A program made the translations under genes and the position numbers. 64,000 nucleotides of DNA from Pempheris klunzingeri (lineage: Eukaryota; Chordata; Actinopteri; Acropomatiformes; Pempheridae), in NCBI RefSeq assembly GCF_042242105.1, contig NC_092013.1:14625618-14689617 (forward strand), read 5' to 3'. Position 1 is the first letter of the stretch, and each line of letters begins with the position of its first letter. The notes under the pieces were generated by a model. It saw only the letters and a list, made by a program, of their open reading frames with translations. It was not told the DNA's origin and did not search any database. Shown here piece after piece: positions 1 through 13,600 of the stretch.

Positions 1-1030
1 GATCCGTATAAGAAACCGTGTGACTTAAAAGTAGATTAAATTAAGTGTAGGAACTGCCCTTAAAACGGACTGTCAGTGTTCGCTGAAACGTTTTAATGTG
101 CCGATCGAGACGGGTGTCCACAGGCTGCAGTATCCGCCCTCATCCAGCAGGTGTCAGCACCGGCCGCAGTAAACACCAGGTACAACTATCAGTGAGCAAA
201 AACACGATCTGTGGTGTTTATACCATGTAGTTTATGGTGTTTACACATGAAACTCATCGATCCCACACCCATCGACGGAGGAGGATCCCTTAAAAGAATT
301 AGTGGGGGAATCACAGGTTAGTGTGAGCTATAAAACCAGTAATCTTGGTTTGGCTCTTTTGTTTAATCTCCCTCTTGTGAATCCCCCAACTTGATGGTTG
401 TGCTTTACTAAATCAATATGTTATCATCAGTGTTGGAACTCAACCATATATTTTGGAAATATTCGGAAATATTGTACTATTTTACTCCACTAACATTTTG
501 TAAAGAGGTAGTACTTTGCATAAGAAGTTTTAATTTTATTTTATACATAAAACTACACAGAAGCATAAGCCTACCTAAAGCGAATAGAATTAGCTCAGCT
601 GCAACATTAAAATGCTGCTACCACAGTCATGCATCAGTAGAAGTAATCTAATACAGACAGACAGGGGCCTTCCTGCTACCTAGAGCACTTTTACTTTTGA
701 TAATAAGTATATTTTGTTACTCATAGACCTGTACTTTAAAGTGAGACTGTGACTGCAGGAGCTGTAATAGAGTATTCTTCACATTTTGGATACTTATTCA
801 GATAAAAGATGCCTTTGCTGCCAGTGACACATACAAGTGTCATGTTGAATGAAGTTGTAATGAATGAAAGTGAGTGAGTTAGAGGTGGCGCTGTGTTTTA
901 AAGCTCTTGTAAAGTTATAACATTTTTGTCACCTTACAATGACTGAGGATTACATCATAATATACTTCCATTTTTAATTTGCAACTACATGTACTGTCAT
1001 TACATCACTGAAGGAAAGAGAATATCCACA
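1..1030. other. Left-edge intergenic region, no gene recognised
   Basis: No reading frame here resembles a known protein. The first 320 bases carry more CpG than the AT-rich sequence after them and may be the edge of a neighbouring gene's promoter or first exon, but I find no supported start or splice structure. From 330 onward the sequence is plain AT-rich intergenic DNA up to the tnfrsf1b poly(A) signals. Confidence 0.4.
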
Positions 1031-1032
1031 TC

Positions 1033-1042
1033 TTTATTTATT
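1033..1042 (-). terminator. Poly(A) signals of tnfrsf1b
   Basis: Two overlapping AATAAA hexamers are read on the minus strand (plus-strand tttatt at 1033-1038 and 1037-1042). They lie about 185 bases past the tnfrsf1b stop codon at 1226, which implies a short 3' UTR ending near 1010-1025. They are the first such signals downstream of the stop. Confidence 0.65.
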
Positions 1043-1225
1043 ATAATCTTCATTTACAAAATGCTGTATATACATATAAACAGACAAAGTGGCTATTGAT
1101 GATAAAGGTTTAAGCTTGTCTTGTCGTCCCCATAAAAACATGCCATACCTACAAGTGCATCTTGTAGCCTGTCATTGTGGCTGATGTTGCATCACAACAC
1201 AAAGTAGAAACACGCAGGCAACTCT

Positions 1226-4200
1226 TCATGCACTGTAACTTTCACTCTCCTGCACTGACATCAATGATTGTTTGCCAGCTTCTTGCTGTGGGATGCTAAA
1301 GGATTCCTCTTCCTCTCCAAAGGGGAGTTCAGAGTCTACTTGTATCAAGTCTGTGGGCATGACAGACGGCGTCCCCGCAGTCCCGTTTCCTATGTGGACA
1401 GTGATGTTGACGTTGACGTGGGGACTGGTGGTGACGGGGCTTATGATCTGTGGGCTGGTGGGCTGAGAGGAGGAGGAGGGTGAGGAGGAGGGTGAGGAGG
1501 ACTGTGTGGGGATGCTGGCCTGTGGACTGACAGGCTCTGTGTTGGAAAGTAAAGTCATGGGCTCCGACAGGGCAGAGCTTGGATTGTGAAGAGCAAGGGT
1601 TGACTGCAAAGGGCCGATGGACTCATAGCCGCTGCAGCCGTTTTCTCTGAATAAAGTTTCGGTGTTGTTACCACACAGACTCCTGTCAGTGCAGGCTCCC
1701 CCTTTCTCCAGCAGACAGTGTTGCTCTGGTGAGATAACTGTGAATGAAGTCTGGTCGATTTCCCCCAAATAACCTGGATTGATCTACAGAAGAAATACAT
1801 AAAAATATGAATTCTCAGTATTTTCTATTGCAACAACTATATTAAAAGGTAATCAAGAAGAAAAAACAAGACTCACCTTATCAGCACTATCACAGTTTCC
1901 ATTTGCATCTACTTTAGGAAATCTTTCAGCATCTGTGCAATAAAGCAGAGTCAGTAACGGTGAGTAAGGTATGAAAATGTGAGACAAACAGTTCCTGATA
2001 AAGATGTTGACAAATAGTGGTCATTAGCATTGCGTTTTTCAAATATATAATATAATGTAGATACAATCATAGCCTTTCCACAAAATAAGAACATGATTCA
2101 TGCACTTTTTCACAGGATGCAGTTACCTTTCTTCAAGATAAGTTTACAACGGATCAGCAGGATGATGATAATGAGAAGAAGCATTAATCCAACGACACTG
2201 GCAGTGACTGCAGCTAACAGAGAGGTAAACACAGACACAACACACAGGTGGAAAGAAGACATGTTGAAACATTGAATAAACTTTACAGATTCCTCATGAT
2301 GACTGCTTAGAAACACAAGATCAGTGAGCATACCCAGATTACTGTCGGGCGCTGCGCTTGGTGACGGGCTCTTTGTTGAGTGGTTGAATGCTATAATAGG
2401 GGACAGATGGCTGATGGACGTCGCGGAGTCTGTCAGTCCGCGTGGAGCCTTTGGGTCTGAGGTTGCTGAGACTTTGACCTTTATTCTACTTGCAGTTGTG
2501 GACACAATCTCAGTGTGAGGCTTTTTTGTTGAGCTTGGAGGCTGTGTGACAGTTGTGACTGGCTCAGATTCGCACACATTGTCTGAGGTAGTGTTGCCTT
2601 TTCTGACAACCTTCCCATTACAGCTGGAGAAAAAACAGAGAGCGAGAGAGAGGTCAAAGGTTTGAGCTCCAAACAGCTGTGCACAGACGTGACGATCCCT
2701 CACTCACTTTTTATGAGGCTGGCAGCGGTCCATGTGGGACACTGTATCCGAGAACGTCCCATCGGGGCACCGTTCACACTTCACATCTGAGTCAGCCTTC
2801 CCTGAGAACAACACCCAAACATACCTTACTTCCAAACATTACTGATAAAGGGTTTATCTCTAAATTTTAGAATGAAATATGTAAGAATGACATGTATGAT
2901 AAACACACAAACAGTGACTAAATAGCAGGTGCTGTACCTGGCACAGACACTCCATTACCAGCTCTGCATGACCTGTACTTGTTACATGCTGTGCAGTATG
3001 GGTCATCAAATCCCATGATGCAGTACATCCCGCCCTGGCAGCCACACTTGGACCTTATGGTAGCGGAGCAGTTCTGGGCATACAGCAGACCTTTGGCTGG
3101 TTGTATGTAGAAGAAATGTTTTGCTTACAGAGGTTATGTGTTAAAAAAATAAAAAATATGATAAAAAAAAAGATTTACAGTGCAGCTACTGACCTGATTT
3201 GCATTTGTTACAGGAGAAGCAGTTTGGAGAGTAGTTCATGGTCTCCATATACTGGCCTGACGGACATTCTTCACACACAGTCTCAGTAGTTTCAGAGCAA
3301 TGTTGTTTCAGTCGCTGTCCTGTTATATATACATGAATGGATCCACATTAATCCACATGTTATATGTCAGTTTAAGTACATTTTATTACAGTTTTAACTC
3401 CAACGTTTCCACTAATAGACGATCAAATGATGATTAAAAGACTTTTACATTATTCATCATACATTTTTACATCATAGCAGCATGAAGTTATCTTAGCTTG
3501 ATTTGGTTTTATTGGTTAAAGTATAAAATCTCATCTTCATGCCTAAAACAGTGTTGTTCATCAAAATAAGATAGTGATACATACACAGAATACTGGCTTA
3601 CATATATTTTATCTATGGGGAGGTTTTCATTGTTGACATTTTGATTATGCAATTAGAAGTGTTAATTTTTGTCACTCAGGAGCAGGAGAGATGAGGTTAG
3701 GAGGCACATGAGATCGAATGATTACCTGAGCACTTTTTTTTTATTTTATAGCTTGGATCTTTGCGAGATTATTGGCAAGGTGTGAGGAAGACAAAGTATG
3801 TTCCCAAGGAAAATGAAAGTGATAAAGTGAAAAATGTAAATCAAATTCCCAATCCCCATTTGGGGTGTGGACAGATGTGCAGCAGTGGTTTTCTGCCCAA
3901 AGCTGCAAATGTTATCCTAGCTGACTAGTTTACCTACAGTACTAACCAAGGAGCGTCATTAACTAACAACATTAGTTTGTGGGGTTACATTAGTTTGAAG
4001 GGTTAGCCCAGTTCACAGGGACCGTATCCAGTGTTGTACAGTAACTCATCTTTGAGGAGGTTAGGCTCACGTTAGCAGCTCTGTGCTGTTCTTTATTCGA
4101 CTTTTACACTTCAGCAGCCACAGCAATATTACCCGAGATAGCATTACATCATCCTAAAAGTCTTTTCTCTTCTAACCTTTATAGTAAAACATGTGTTTGA

Positions 4201-6990
4201 AAATATGAATACATTTTTTCCTTATTATACTTGTCACACTTGGACTAACTTGCACTGAACTGCAGAACAAGATCAACTCTGTTATTTTTTTAATTTTATT
4301 TCATCCACATAGTTAGTCAGTTGCTAAAGATGGTGACTTTTGCATATCTAAGACCCCTTTTACACGAGGAGTCAGCAGGAACCATTAAAGAGTCAGCCAG
4401 ATACAGCATTTTCAGCCAATTCATGGAGCTAATATTAGCCTGATGACCTAGCTACCTACAGCTGATAAAATGTGCCAATGACAGTTGTCATTTCAGACAA
4501 TCAGAGGTTACCGGGGAACAAAGATAAGCTGCTTTTGCCCTCCTGTGTCATCAAGGTTTAAAAAACTACTAACAATGTCAAGAAATAAAATCCGCCATTG
4601 TTTGCAAATATCTTGTTGGTATGAGAACAGAATTTGAACTGGCATACAGTAGCAACAGTAAACACAATTTTGAGGTACTTTACTTGAGTCTTTCCATTTT
4701 GTTGTATACCCCTACTCCACTACAATACTTTTTTAAATTAAGATTTTGAATGCAGGATGTTGACTTGTAACAAAGTGTTTTTACGCCATAGTAATGCTAT
4801 TTTTACGTGAAGTGAAGTATTTTTTCCACCTATGCTGTTTTATTGTGGATAACGTATGTATAGACAAAACTCTTCCCAAGACCTATTTCGTACTGCAATT
4901 TCTCGTCACTTATCTACTTACAAACAAATACAGAGAACTGTATCAAATAAGCTAATATCAGCTGGCAAACGTTCCAGGCTGATTTATCAGTCGAGCTTTA
5001 CAAGAAACAATTAGTTCTCCTCAGATGATAAATGAACCCAATAAACTGGCTTCTCAACTCAACATCCTTGTCTCTCGGGCTGAAACAGGGAAACTGATAG
5101 ATGCCTTTAGCTACAGTAGGTGCCTTTTGTCTTCTTTCACACCTCCACGCCCTAAGTTGTTTCACAACTTGTCTCATCAAATGTTTTATCCTTTATTCCA
5201 TACTGAGACTGCTCTTTCCGTACAGTATGCACCTGAGCATTTCTGCCGTATGAGTCAGTGTGTTATTTAAGAAACTTTACAGATTGCGGTCTTTGCTGTG
5301 TTCACAGCACAGCACTTACCAGGGTGGCATTTCTTGCAGCACAGGTTAGGGCCATCTAACCAATACTCTCTTGTTGGTTCGAGACACTTTCCATCTGCCT
5401 GATATGGCAGAGAGCAGACCTATGGGAAAAAGAGGTGAAACTTAACAGCAACTCATCTTTAGCTGCTCCGATGAGCATAATGAGGGACATGCAGGTCTTT
5501 TCTCACAATCATCTGACACACATGAGCATAAGAGTGCTGGGGGCCTTGAGCTTCAAGGTGAATTTAGTAATACTGAGATTAGTAATGTGGAAAATATTTG
5601 CAGCTCACTTGTGTATCAGCCAGTGCTGATACGATGCAGGTAAATCACAACCCTAAACCTGATTTATCAACCAATCATTAAGGTAGTCATTTTAAAATCA
5701 CCAATTCTGTTATTGGCTGACAGAGGAAACGGACAAGTTGACCAATGCCTTGTAAAGTTTTTCACTCTGTTAAACAGGAGCTTAAAATGGTACCACAGCA
5801 CCCACACCTGCCCTCACTTTTTCCCTTCTGGTAATGCAGCCGGCCTGAGCTGCAGATACGGTCAAACAGGCAGCCATTGTCCTGAATTCTTAGGAGGTGC
5901 ATTTCACCTCTACAGTGTCTCTCCTCTCCGTGGAGCCCTCCAAAATCTCCAGGCTTTGGGCGCTGTTCCCATGCATTCATGCAGTAACTCAGGTACAGCC
6001 TCTCTCTATCACATACCAAAATATCACAAATACAGCCACTAAAGAGCGTACATTTGCTGACACACCTGTCCTGTGCATATGAGTTGAAGTTTCCCACCAC
6101 AGTGCCCTTCAATGACAAGCAAAAGGTAGAATATGCTGACAGCAGCAGTGTGTTTCTCGTATTACAGGAAACAGAGGCGGCGGCCTACAAGCCCTCGGTT
6201 CCAAAGCACAGACTTCTTTTGTGGTGTGACCACTGGTAGCACGAGATGAGGCGATAAAGATGAACCTCTGTGAAACTTTGCGTTATTATTCACTGACACT
6301 TTATCAAAGAGGACATTCTGTTTTTTCCTTTTTCTCCTGGCTGCATGCCTGAACTATCCTCTTTAACAGAAATGCAGGGATACGGGAAGACAATTGAAAG
6401 GTTTGCTGCATCATTACATAACCGGGTGTCGTAACAATAAGACATTCAGTCTGAAACTGCATCAGATGCCAAGCAACTGAAACCAAGCGTTCAAACAGGT
6501 TAACTACACCCCAGCCGCGTGTTAAATCTTTACAGTGAGACTTTCTACTGTAATGTAACATTGTCACGCTCAGGAGAGAAGTGGTTTTGACGCACATAAT
6601 AAATGTTTTAAAAGAAATGAGAAAGTCTCCCTTTGTTGGCTCCATGATAGGTGACAATGTTAGTAAGACTAGAATCGTGTTTAAAAGATAAAATGCAATT
6701 ACATACAGATTTATGACACAAGAATCCTTTTACACATTTTCAAATGTCGATTTTGAAAGTACTGTGTTTCACTTCACACTTCACTTGAATTAATCCAAGT
6801 GAAGTGAAACTTAAACAATTCACATTGCGCTTAAGCAGAGTGTTGGTCATCTGAATCCCGACACTGGCTGATGTCCAACCAGTCCCTGATAAACACCGCA
6901 AACATGCATGACAGACTTACAGTCAGACACAAAGCTTACCTTTATAGTTTGGGCATTCAGTAGAACCAGCAGTACAAGTATGTCCTTCAT
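1226..6990 (-). CDS. tnfrsf1b: TNF receptor superfamily member 1B (TNFR2-like), complete
   Basis: Nine coding exons, all GT-AG and frame-compatible: 6990-6940, 5419-5320, 3319-3194, 3096-2938, 2801-2708, 2623-2334, 2213-2127, 1932-1877, 1783-1226; 506 aa. Exon 1 encodes the signal peptide MKDILVLLVLLNAQTIK. Exons 2-6 give four cysteine-rich domains, including the TNFR2-type CRD4 (ERCPDGTFSDTVSHMDRC), followed by a Ser/Thr/Pro stalk. The transmembrane helix is at about residues 274-296, then Arg-Cys-Lys. The roughly 205-residue tail has no death domain but shares HVNV and PFxxEE with mammalian TNFR2. It contains two TRAF-type motifs, PQQE (486-489) and SVQE (497-500). Known role of the family: cell-surface TNF receptor, recruiting TRAF2 to NF-kB and survival signalling. 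miip next door, as in mammals, and the long tail argue against tnfrsf14, which lies beside PRXL2B/MMEL1 in human. Human TNFR2 is 461 aa. Confidence 0.93.
1455..1500 (-). repeat. GAGGAGGGT-type repeat inside tnfrsf1b last exon
   Basis: An imperfect purine-rich repeat of gag/ggt units on the plus strand. Read in the minus-strand coding frame it makes a Ser/Pro run (SSPSSSPSSSSQPTSP) in the cytoplasmic tail. It is in frame and does not break the gene. The stretch is a likely site of length variation. Confidence 0.6.
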
Positions 6991-7056
6991 TGCCTCTTTA
7001 AAGCAAATTATAGACTGTAGAGGACACAGCTTCCAGTGTGTGCACTGTACTGATCA

Positions 7057-7063
7057 TTTTATA
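7057..7063 (-). promoter_or_regulatory. TATA box of tnfrsf1b
   Basis: TATAAAA on the minus strand, 67 bases upstream of the start codon at 6990. A start site about 30 bases downstream would leave a 5' UTR of roughly 35-40 nt. There is no other ATG between it and the chosen start. Confidence 0.5.
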
Positions 7064-7099
7064 AAGGCGGGCCAGCAGTCTGTGCAGACAGTAGCAATT

Positions 7100-10000
7100 T
7101 CCTTGAACTGAGTCGAGTGTGAAGGAAGGAAACGAGCAGGCAGGCTCTAACCTATATTCACGGGTCTGATGTGAATAACCCTTGTGAGGTAAGACCGAGT
7201 TTAGATGAGATTAAAAACTGTTGCTGAACATCCGCATGTTGACGTCTATTGTTTATATACAGCATGAAAATACTATGAATTCATCTTTGTTTGATCTGCA
7301 GCTGATTAGAGAAAAGATACAGTAACTGTAAAAAGTATTGAGAGTTAGTTTTTGTCATCTAATTAATTAGTTAAATGGAACTCACGTGTGAGTGTGTAGT
7401 CAGTAAACCTACAATATATAAAAATCCTTTAAATCCACAGACAGTAGCCTGGTCCCACATCCTGTGCATGATAAGTCATTATATCATCAATAAATTCACT
7501 TATTCAATGTGAAAGTTGTTGAGAAATGAAACTATGTGAATATGAGTAAATTTCCTGTGCTGCTCCCTGGGTTTTATGAATTGGTGGGAAACGTGCAGTT
7601 CTGACTTTTTGTTTGCAAAACAGGAAGTGGACTCACTTGTTTATGTACAGACCAGTCCAGATGCAGTACAGATACAGTCCTACGAAGCCCAGCCTGGTAT
7701 GCAGCAACAGCTGTGACAGCAGTTGTTTTGGTTATCGTGGACTTTGAATCTGGATATACTTAGAATTTGTTTTTAAGGAAAACTGATCCATGCTGGTGGG
7801 TTTCTATGCTGTGGCAGGATTTTGTAGCTGGTAGTTAGATAATAAAGGTACTGCTGGTACACATTTGTGAACCACAAGGCCTAGTGAAGCCTTCTGTGAC
7901 TGCTAACATTTGGCATCGCTGAAGTGTCCCTGAGCAAGGCACTGAAGCCGTACAACAGCACAACTTTACACTTTGGGCGCCCTGTGGAGACAAAAATCAG
8001 TCTCTGTCATCTTAAGGTGAATGTATTTTATTTCAGAGCTGTCTCTGCACATCTTCTTTCAGCCTTTTGAGTCATTCAACAGATAATTCAACAATTAAAC
8101 AATAACAATTTCAATAATTGTGTATCACACTTGTGCTCTACTCAGTAGTGCCTACTTTGCTGAATGTCTTCTAATAATTCTGCCTCAGGACTGTACACAC
8201 TGATGCCGTGCCCAGAATAGTGGCTCTATGCTTTGCTTTGTTTGTTCCTGTGTGAATCACTGACATTTCAAAATAAAGTTTCCCCTCCCACATCTCTGGT
8301 GTTTGAGTACAGCCCTGCTGCCCATTGTGGTCTTGCTATGTGTTCTCTGTTATTTTAAATTACTTTTATCATGTTATTCAGATGCGATTTATAATGTTGC
8401 ACCTTCAGGGATTAACTGTCTTGGTAACGCGTAAAACGTGATCTGCGTAAAGTGTAGTCTGCTCTGAAGGACTTCATGCTTGGCCTACTTTCGTGTTTTG
8501 CTGCACTGAATAAATGATAATGTACATTACTGCTGAGTAATTTCTGATTTCAGTCAGATTTTTAAATGACAGACTTGAGACTTGCTTCACGTAGGTATGA
8601 ACATACTGTCTGGTTTTATTTATGCTGAAATCACATTCTTCTATTCTTAGTGCGTGACACTGCAGTGCAGATTTTTCATATCAGTCAGACATTGACAGCG
8701 TACATCTGAGAACAGTAAGCACTGGCACGCTGTTTTGCAGTGGTGTCTAATCAGAAGAATCAGAATCAGATTTATTGTCATCATACAGCAAAGCACAATG
8801 AAATTCTGTCTGACCTCTCCCATGTAACATTCCAACAAGACAGTAAATAGAAATATAAGAATATAAAAATAGGAAAAATAAATATATATATAAATATATA
8901 TATACACAAGTAGCAATTTTGTACCACAAGTACCAAAATTGGTAGCAGTATAACAGTATTTACAATATGTACAGAGCAGTGCAATGGCAGCATTTGAGAA
9001 AGTGATTATAGTGCAGTATGTTAAGCTTGGCTTCTTTGTGCTTAGAGGCTGCTGATTAGTTTCAAGCCAGTTTCAAATCCGGTTAATTTCTCTACCGTAT
9101 AAAATGGAAACCAGTGGCGGGATGAAGTTAGAAAACCACATTACATTTTGATCTAAAACAGCACAAAATTTGCTGAAAAAAGTATCGACAGTAATCATAA
9201 TCTATGAAGGAAGTGAGCTAAAACACAGAAAACACTGGTGTGGTCATTTCCTGCAGACTCTAGTATTTACCAATAAAGTAAATCAACTGTTTGACCTGGT
9301 TCATCTCCTTTTGATAAATATCAATCACCTGGTATCATCATCATCAGATAAATATTATTGGTTATTAATAAAGCTCTCTCAGCTCTCAGCAGGAGGTCTA
9401 CCAACATCACTGCAACTTTTTTTTTTATCATAACAGCTTCAACAGAAATGAGCAGAGCAGGACAACACGTGGCCCATTTCAGGATTTGATGGTATGATGA
9501 TATAGTGAACCTCGGAAGCATCATTTCCCTGACAATTGTTTGTGGTAAAATAAAATATGGTATCACAGAGCCTCATCTTACACGAAGCTTCCCCTTCTAG
9601 TCATGGCATCCCAGTTCAAACGTAGAGATCAACAGTCTGTGTGCGAGATAACAGTACAGCACTTTGCTTTGAACAAGCCTGTGCTACAAAACACACAAAA
9701 AAGTTGTGTAGTTTCAACACACAACAAGACAACAGGAACTCAATAAACATCATTGCTCTATTCTCATTATCCTGAATTAAAATAATATAAATATAAAATT
9801 GGATTTGCTTTACTTTGAGTTCCCTCCATTGGTCAGCTTTGTTGATTTCTTGAACCACTCTGTGATACATTTTCTGTCTAACAACTTCAAATAAGTGAGC
9901 CTGCAAGACCCAAACTGGAAAAACTGAAGTGTCATAGGTGGGATCGCTACAGTATTTGACATTAAGTATAGGTGGCTGTGGTTTCCTGTGAATTGCAACC

Positions 10001-10653
10001 TCTATACAGTAGATCTGCCTCAGCCTTTGCTTCTACAGCATTTTCAGTCCCACAGTAAGGAAGTGTCAAAGGAAGTTAAAAACAGAAGTACGTGTGAACT
10101 TCGGAGCCAAAGCAAACAGCTGGAACGGGAAACACAAACTATTGCTTGAGCAACAGAGTTGGTTCAAAATGACTTCCTTAATGTTGAGAAACTTAGCCTT
10201 AGCTATGTGATTCTAAAATAAGTTGAAGCTGCATGTGTTGAAGGTTTTTCCTTTCCACTGTGGCGTAACGTTATGATCTCTTGCTTCATGTCCATGAGGC
10301 TGCTGATAGTCACATGTGGAGTTTAAATCTGTTCAAACTTTTTCAAATGAGAATAAATAATGTAAACGATTCCCAGTTCATTGAACTAGCATGTTTTTAA
10401 TCACATCATGTATAAATCAATAGACAGAGACAACCTCAAATGTCACATTTCATTCTCTAACTCATCACATTCTTGTTTCAAATCCATCCCTTTAAGATAC
10501 AAATGCACTCCTGACATTATTACTTATAACATTTACAAAAAAATACAATACAGACACTTGAAACATGAGCATAAATAAGTATATTGTTTCAGGTGGAGTC
10601 AGATGAGAAAGAGGAACTGCTATAATCACTTGAAAACAGACTTTTATGGTGTG
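7100..10653. other. Intergenic region between tnfrsf1b promoter and miip 3' end
   Basis: No coding gene found. A short stretch near 7920 (tccctgagcaaggcactga) resembles sequence common in fish interspersed repeats. A clearer repeat lies at 8755-8990. An ATTAAA on the minus strand at 10396-10401 could be the miip poly(A) signal, about 255 bases past its stop. The remainder is AT-rich unique-looking sequence. Confidence 0.4.
8755..8990. mobile_element. Dispersed fish repeat, probable retroelement 3' end
   Basis: The block starts with tandem AGAATC units, then a tract reading 'agatttattgtcatcatac', an AT-rich (TA/AAATA) stretch, and an end reading 'tacagagcagtgcaatgg'. From memory this arrangement is typical of a repeat widely dispersed in teleost genomes. 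No open frame survives. The same hexamer reappears inverted at 11513-11540 in miip. Family assignment is not certain. Confidence 0.5.
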
Positions 10654-13600
10654 TCAGTGAGAAGGGTAGGATGTGCTTCCTAGTTTTCTTTTGGGGGAAA
10701 AGTGTTGGAAGTTGTGAGGAGCCAAACGAGACACTTCTGAGATCTGGCTACTGGACACTTTGGGTGCAGAGAGATTCTGGAAAAGATTCAAACAACCACC
10801 TGAGAACTGTACCATGTACGTTACCACAAGATTCAGCATTGATCTTATTCTTTGTCACTGTTTTCGCATATTCAGCCATATTTGACACAATCCAGAAACA
10901 TTAATGGAAACTACATTCCATTTAGATAAAACCAGTTCCACTGCCTTGTGGCTGTCTCTACTTGTTCACTGTCATAGCTCACTGAGACACTTAATGGAAC
11001 TGAGCCGTGCTATGACAAGTGTCTATAATAAGTGTCTCACCTCCAGTTCCTTGTTCCGTGAGTCGGTGGAGGTCTTCATATTCAGACTGCTCTGCAGATC
11101 AAGGCTGCTCGGTGGCGATAGCGTGCCCTGACCTTTGTTCGACCAGCCTGAGAGACAGTGCTGGACAAGACCAATAAAAAAAGACTGTGTGATAAAACGT
11201 ATTCATGTTCATTTAAACATAGAGGTGTTAGCACAGTATGAAATGATCCCAGAGGGAAAATGGCACAGCGTACTACTCATACATTGTCACACAGTGGGCT
11301 CCCTCAATCAAAAATGCTCACTCACCGATGGTAACCCCAAACTATCAGAGGGGTCAAAACTGCATCGCCGATGAGCTTTGTACTTGTAAGGTGGCAAGAG
11401 TGTAGAGCGAGGGATGCTGACCCTTGAAAACAAAACAAAAATACAATTCATGAGACGAAATGCTGCTACAGCGGTGAAACATGATCTGATTACAACTGAT
11501 TACAAAAAAAAAAAGAATTCTGATTCTGATTCTGATTCTGAACTTCAACTTGACAAAAAGTGATTATTCACTGTAGGAGATGTTAAGTGTTATACAAGTG
11601 CTCATAATGTGTTAGTCATTCTCAAACAAGGAAACTCCTCTCTTCACTCAACATTTTAACAAATTAAGACTGTTAATGTTACTAAGAGATTATTCCACCT
11701 ATTAGAAACTTATCATTTAGTGGTGACTCTGTCAATCCATGGATATGCCTGAACCCACTGCCTTGGTACATAGCCTTTTTATTCTGCTTTGACGTGTTTA
11801 AAAGAACACGCACTGCTACAGTAGGTACCATTACTTGACAGCGACAGGCACAGACATACAAGTAAAACAGGAACAGCACTTGTTTCAGACCCTAGAATAT
11901 AAACAAAGAAAAACAGCACAGCATAACCGTCCCCTAAAGGCTCCATCGCCTTCCGGGTTCATCAAATGAAATTTAAAATGTCTGTCGCCTGGTGCCATTT
12001 AAGTGCTCTGTTGTTTATAACTGGTCAGTGAGCACAGTCAACATACACATCGTCATTACCTGATGAGAGCTGGTTCAGCAGTGGTGTGAGGGTGGGAGGA
12101 TTTGTGTTTTTTACACACAGGGCAGCACTCCTGAGAGTGAAGCGGGACGGGGAACAGTCTGCTGTTAATCCGGTACGAGAATGTACCTGAACAAAGGGTG
12201 GGCAAGCACAGATGAGATTTACCTCAGCTATCATGAAAAGAAAAATGAGAGTAGCCTATTCAAATAAATAAACACCTCTTACACTGATGAGTATCCGTGT
12301 TAGCCGCTGGACCGTCCTTGTCTGTTAACAGTGGAAAGACTGAATGGGTGTCCTCAAAAAATCTATGAGGAGAGCCATTATATAGTAATTTTAGGAAGAC
12401 ATCATCAATCACAAGTAAACTTGACACATGTAATCAATCACAAGTGCAATCAAATGTGAAGCACTCACTCCGCTTGTGGGCTGCTGACACACTCGTCTTT
12501 ATTGAGCGATCGAAACGTGCACAGCTCATTGAAGAAGTCGTCAGAGCGCTCTATCAAAGAGTCCTCAGCATCCAGGACCCCTTAGAGGAAACAAATGTCA
12601 GCTGTTAGATTAGAGGACTGTGTGTATAAGAAGGAATAATGCAGACAGAGAGACCAACAAGGTGTACCTGCTATCCAGTCGTACCCGAGTAAAGGCTGTA
12701 GATGATGCCTGTCTGAGGAAGATTTCTCATAGCATTCATCAGACTGAAATGTGGCTCCACTCTTCATCTCCCTCTACAAAAACAAACAAGTGGTGCAAAG
12801 TAGTGGTGGTCAGCGTGCTCTATTTCCAGCAAATCTGCTGTCAAAAGAAATAAATCATTATATCATAAAATTTTAGTTGATACCACCCGTTTCTCCTCCA
12901 TAACTCCAGAGCATCAAAAGTTATTTATGAACAGCTCAAGCAGTTTAATCCAAGTTTTTATTTGGACAAATATTTGTCTGTATGTCTCCAGTACATCCTT
13001 ACTGGCTGGATATACCCCCTGCTGTGCTCTCACAAATGGCTACTGTGTGAGGAAAACAAAAGTATTGGATACACAGTGCAATCGTTTGGCTTCAAAGGCA
13101 TGAGTACTATGTTGAAAAAGCTGGTCTGAGACAGCTGATGTGTAAAAACAAAGCGGAGATTGACCAGTGGACACCACTCCACAACCAGGTCCTTTGAGTT
13201 TCCATCAATGGGGGTGAGTCAGTTTGGGAGGAATAACTCCTTTGAGTTTGGACATTGTTGCTTACTTAATGAGATAACTTAGACTAAGGAGGAAACAGGA
13301 AACAGGTTCAGGGTATTGCTCATGTTCTACTTGCAATTGAACAACTTTAAAAAAAAAAAACAGACAAACTAAAGTTGCATCTTTTTTCTTACCTGTTCTT
13401 TGCTGTGATTTACTAGACAGACCTTGGTGCTGGCTGGTCTCGTATCCTGCAGCCTGTTACGGACTCGAGGATGTGTGTCACTGTCTTTGAAAAGGTCAGA
13501 TGGTGACATACGTTCAGCAGATCCTCCTCTATGTTTGAAGTTCAACGATAGTATTGAACATGTATCTGATGGAGACAAGAAGAAAATTCAGTCAAGGAAC

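Noticed and set aside
1226-6990. Calling the receptor tnfrsf14 because prxl2b and mmel1 are nearby
   Set aside because: The tail is about 205 residues with TNFR2-like HVNV and PFxxEE, and miip is adjacent; TNFRSF14 has a short tail.
11123-11141. Two closer acceptors for the miip exon at 11160-11041
   Set aside because: They lose the HCLSGW segment shared with human MIIP and give the wrong phase or a shorter match; the acceptor at 11161 has a strong pyrimidine tract.
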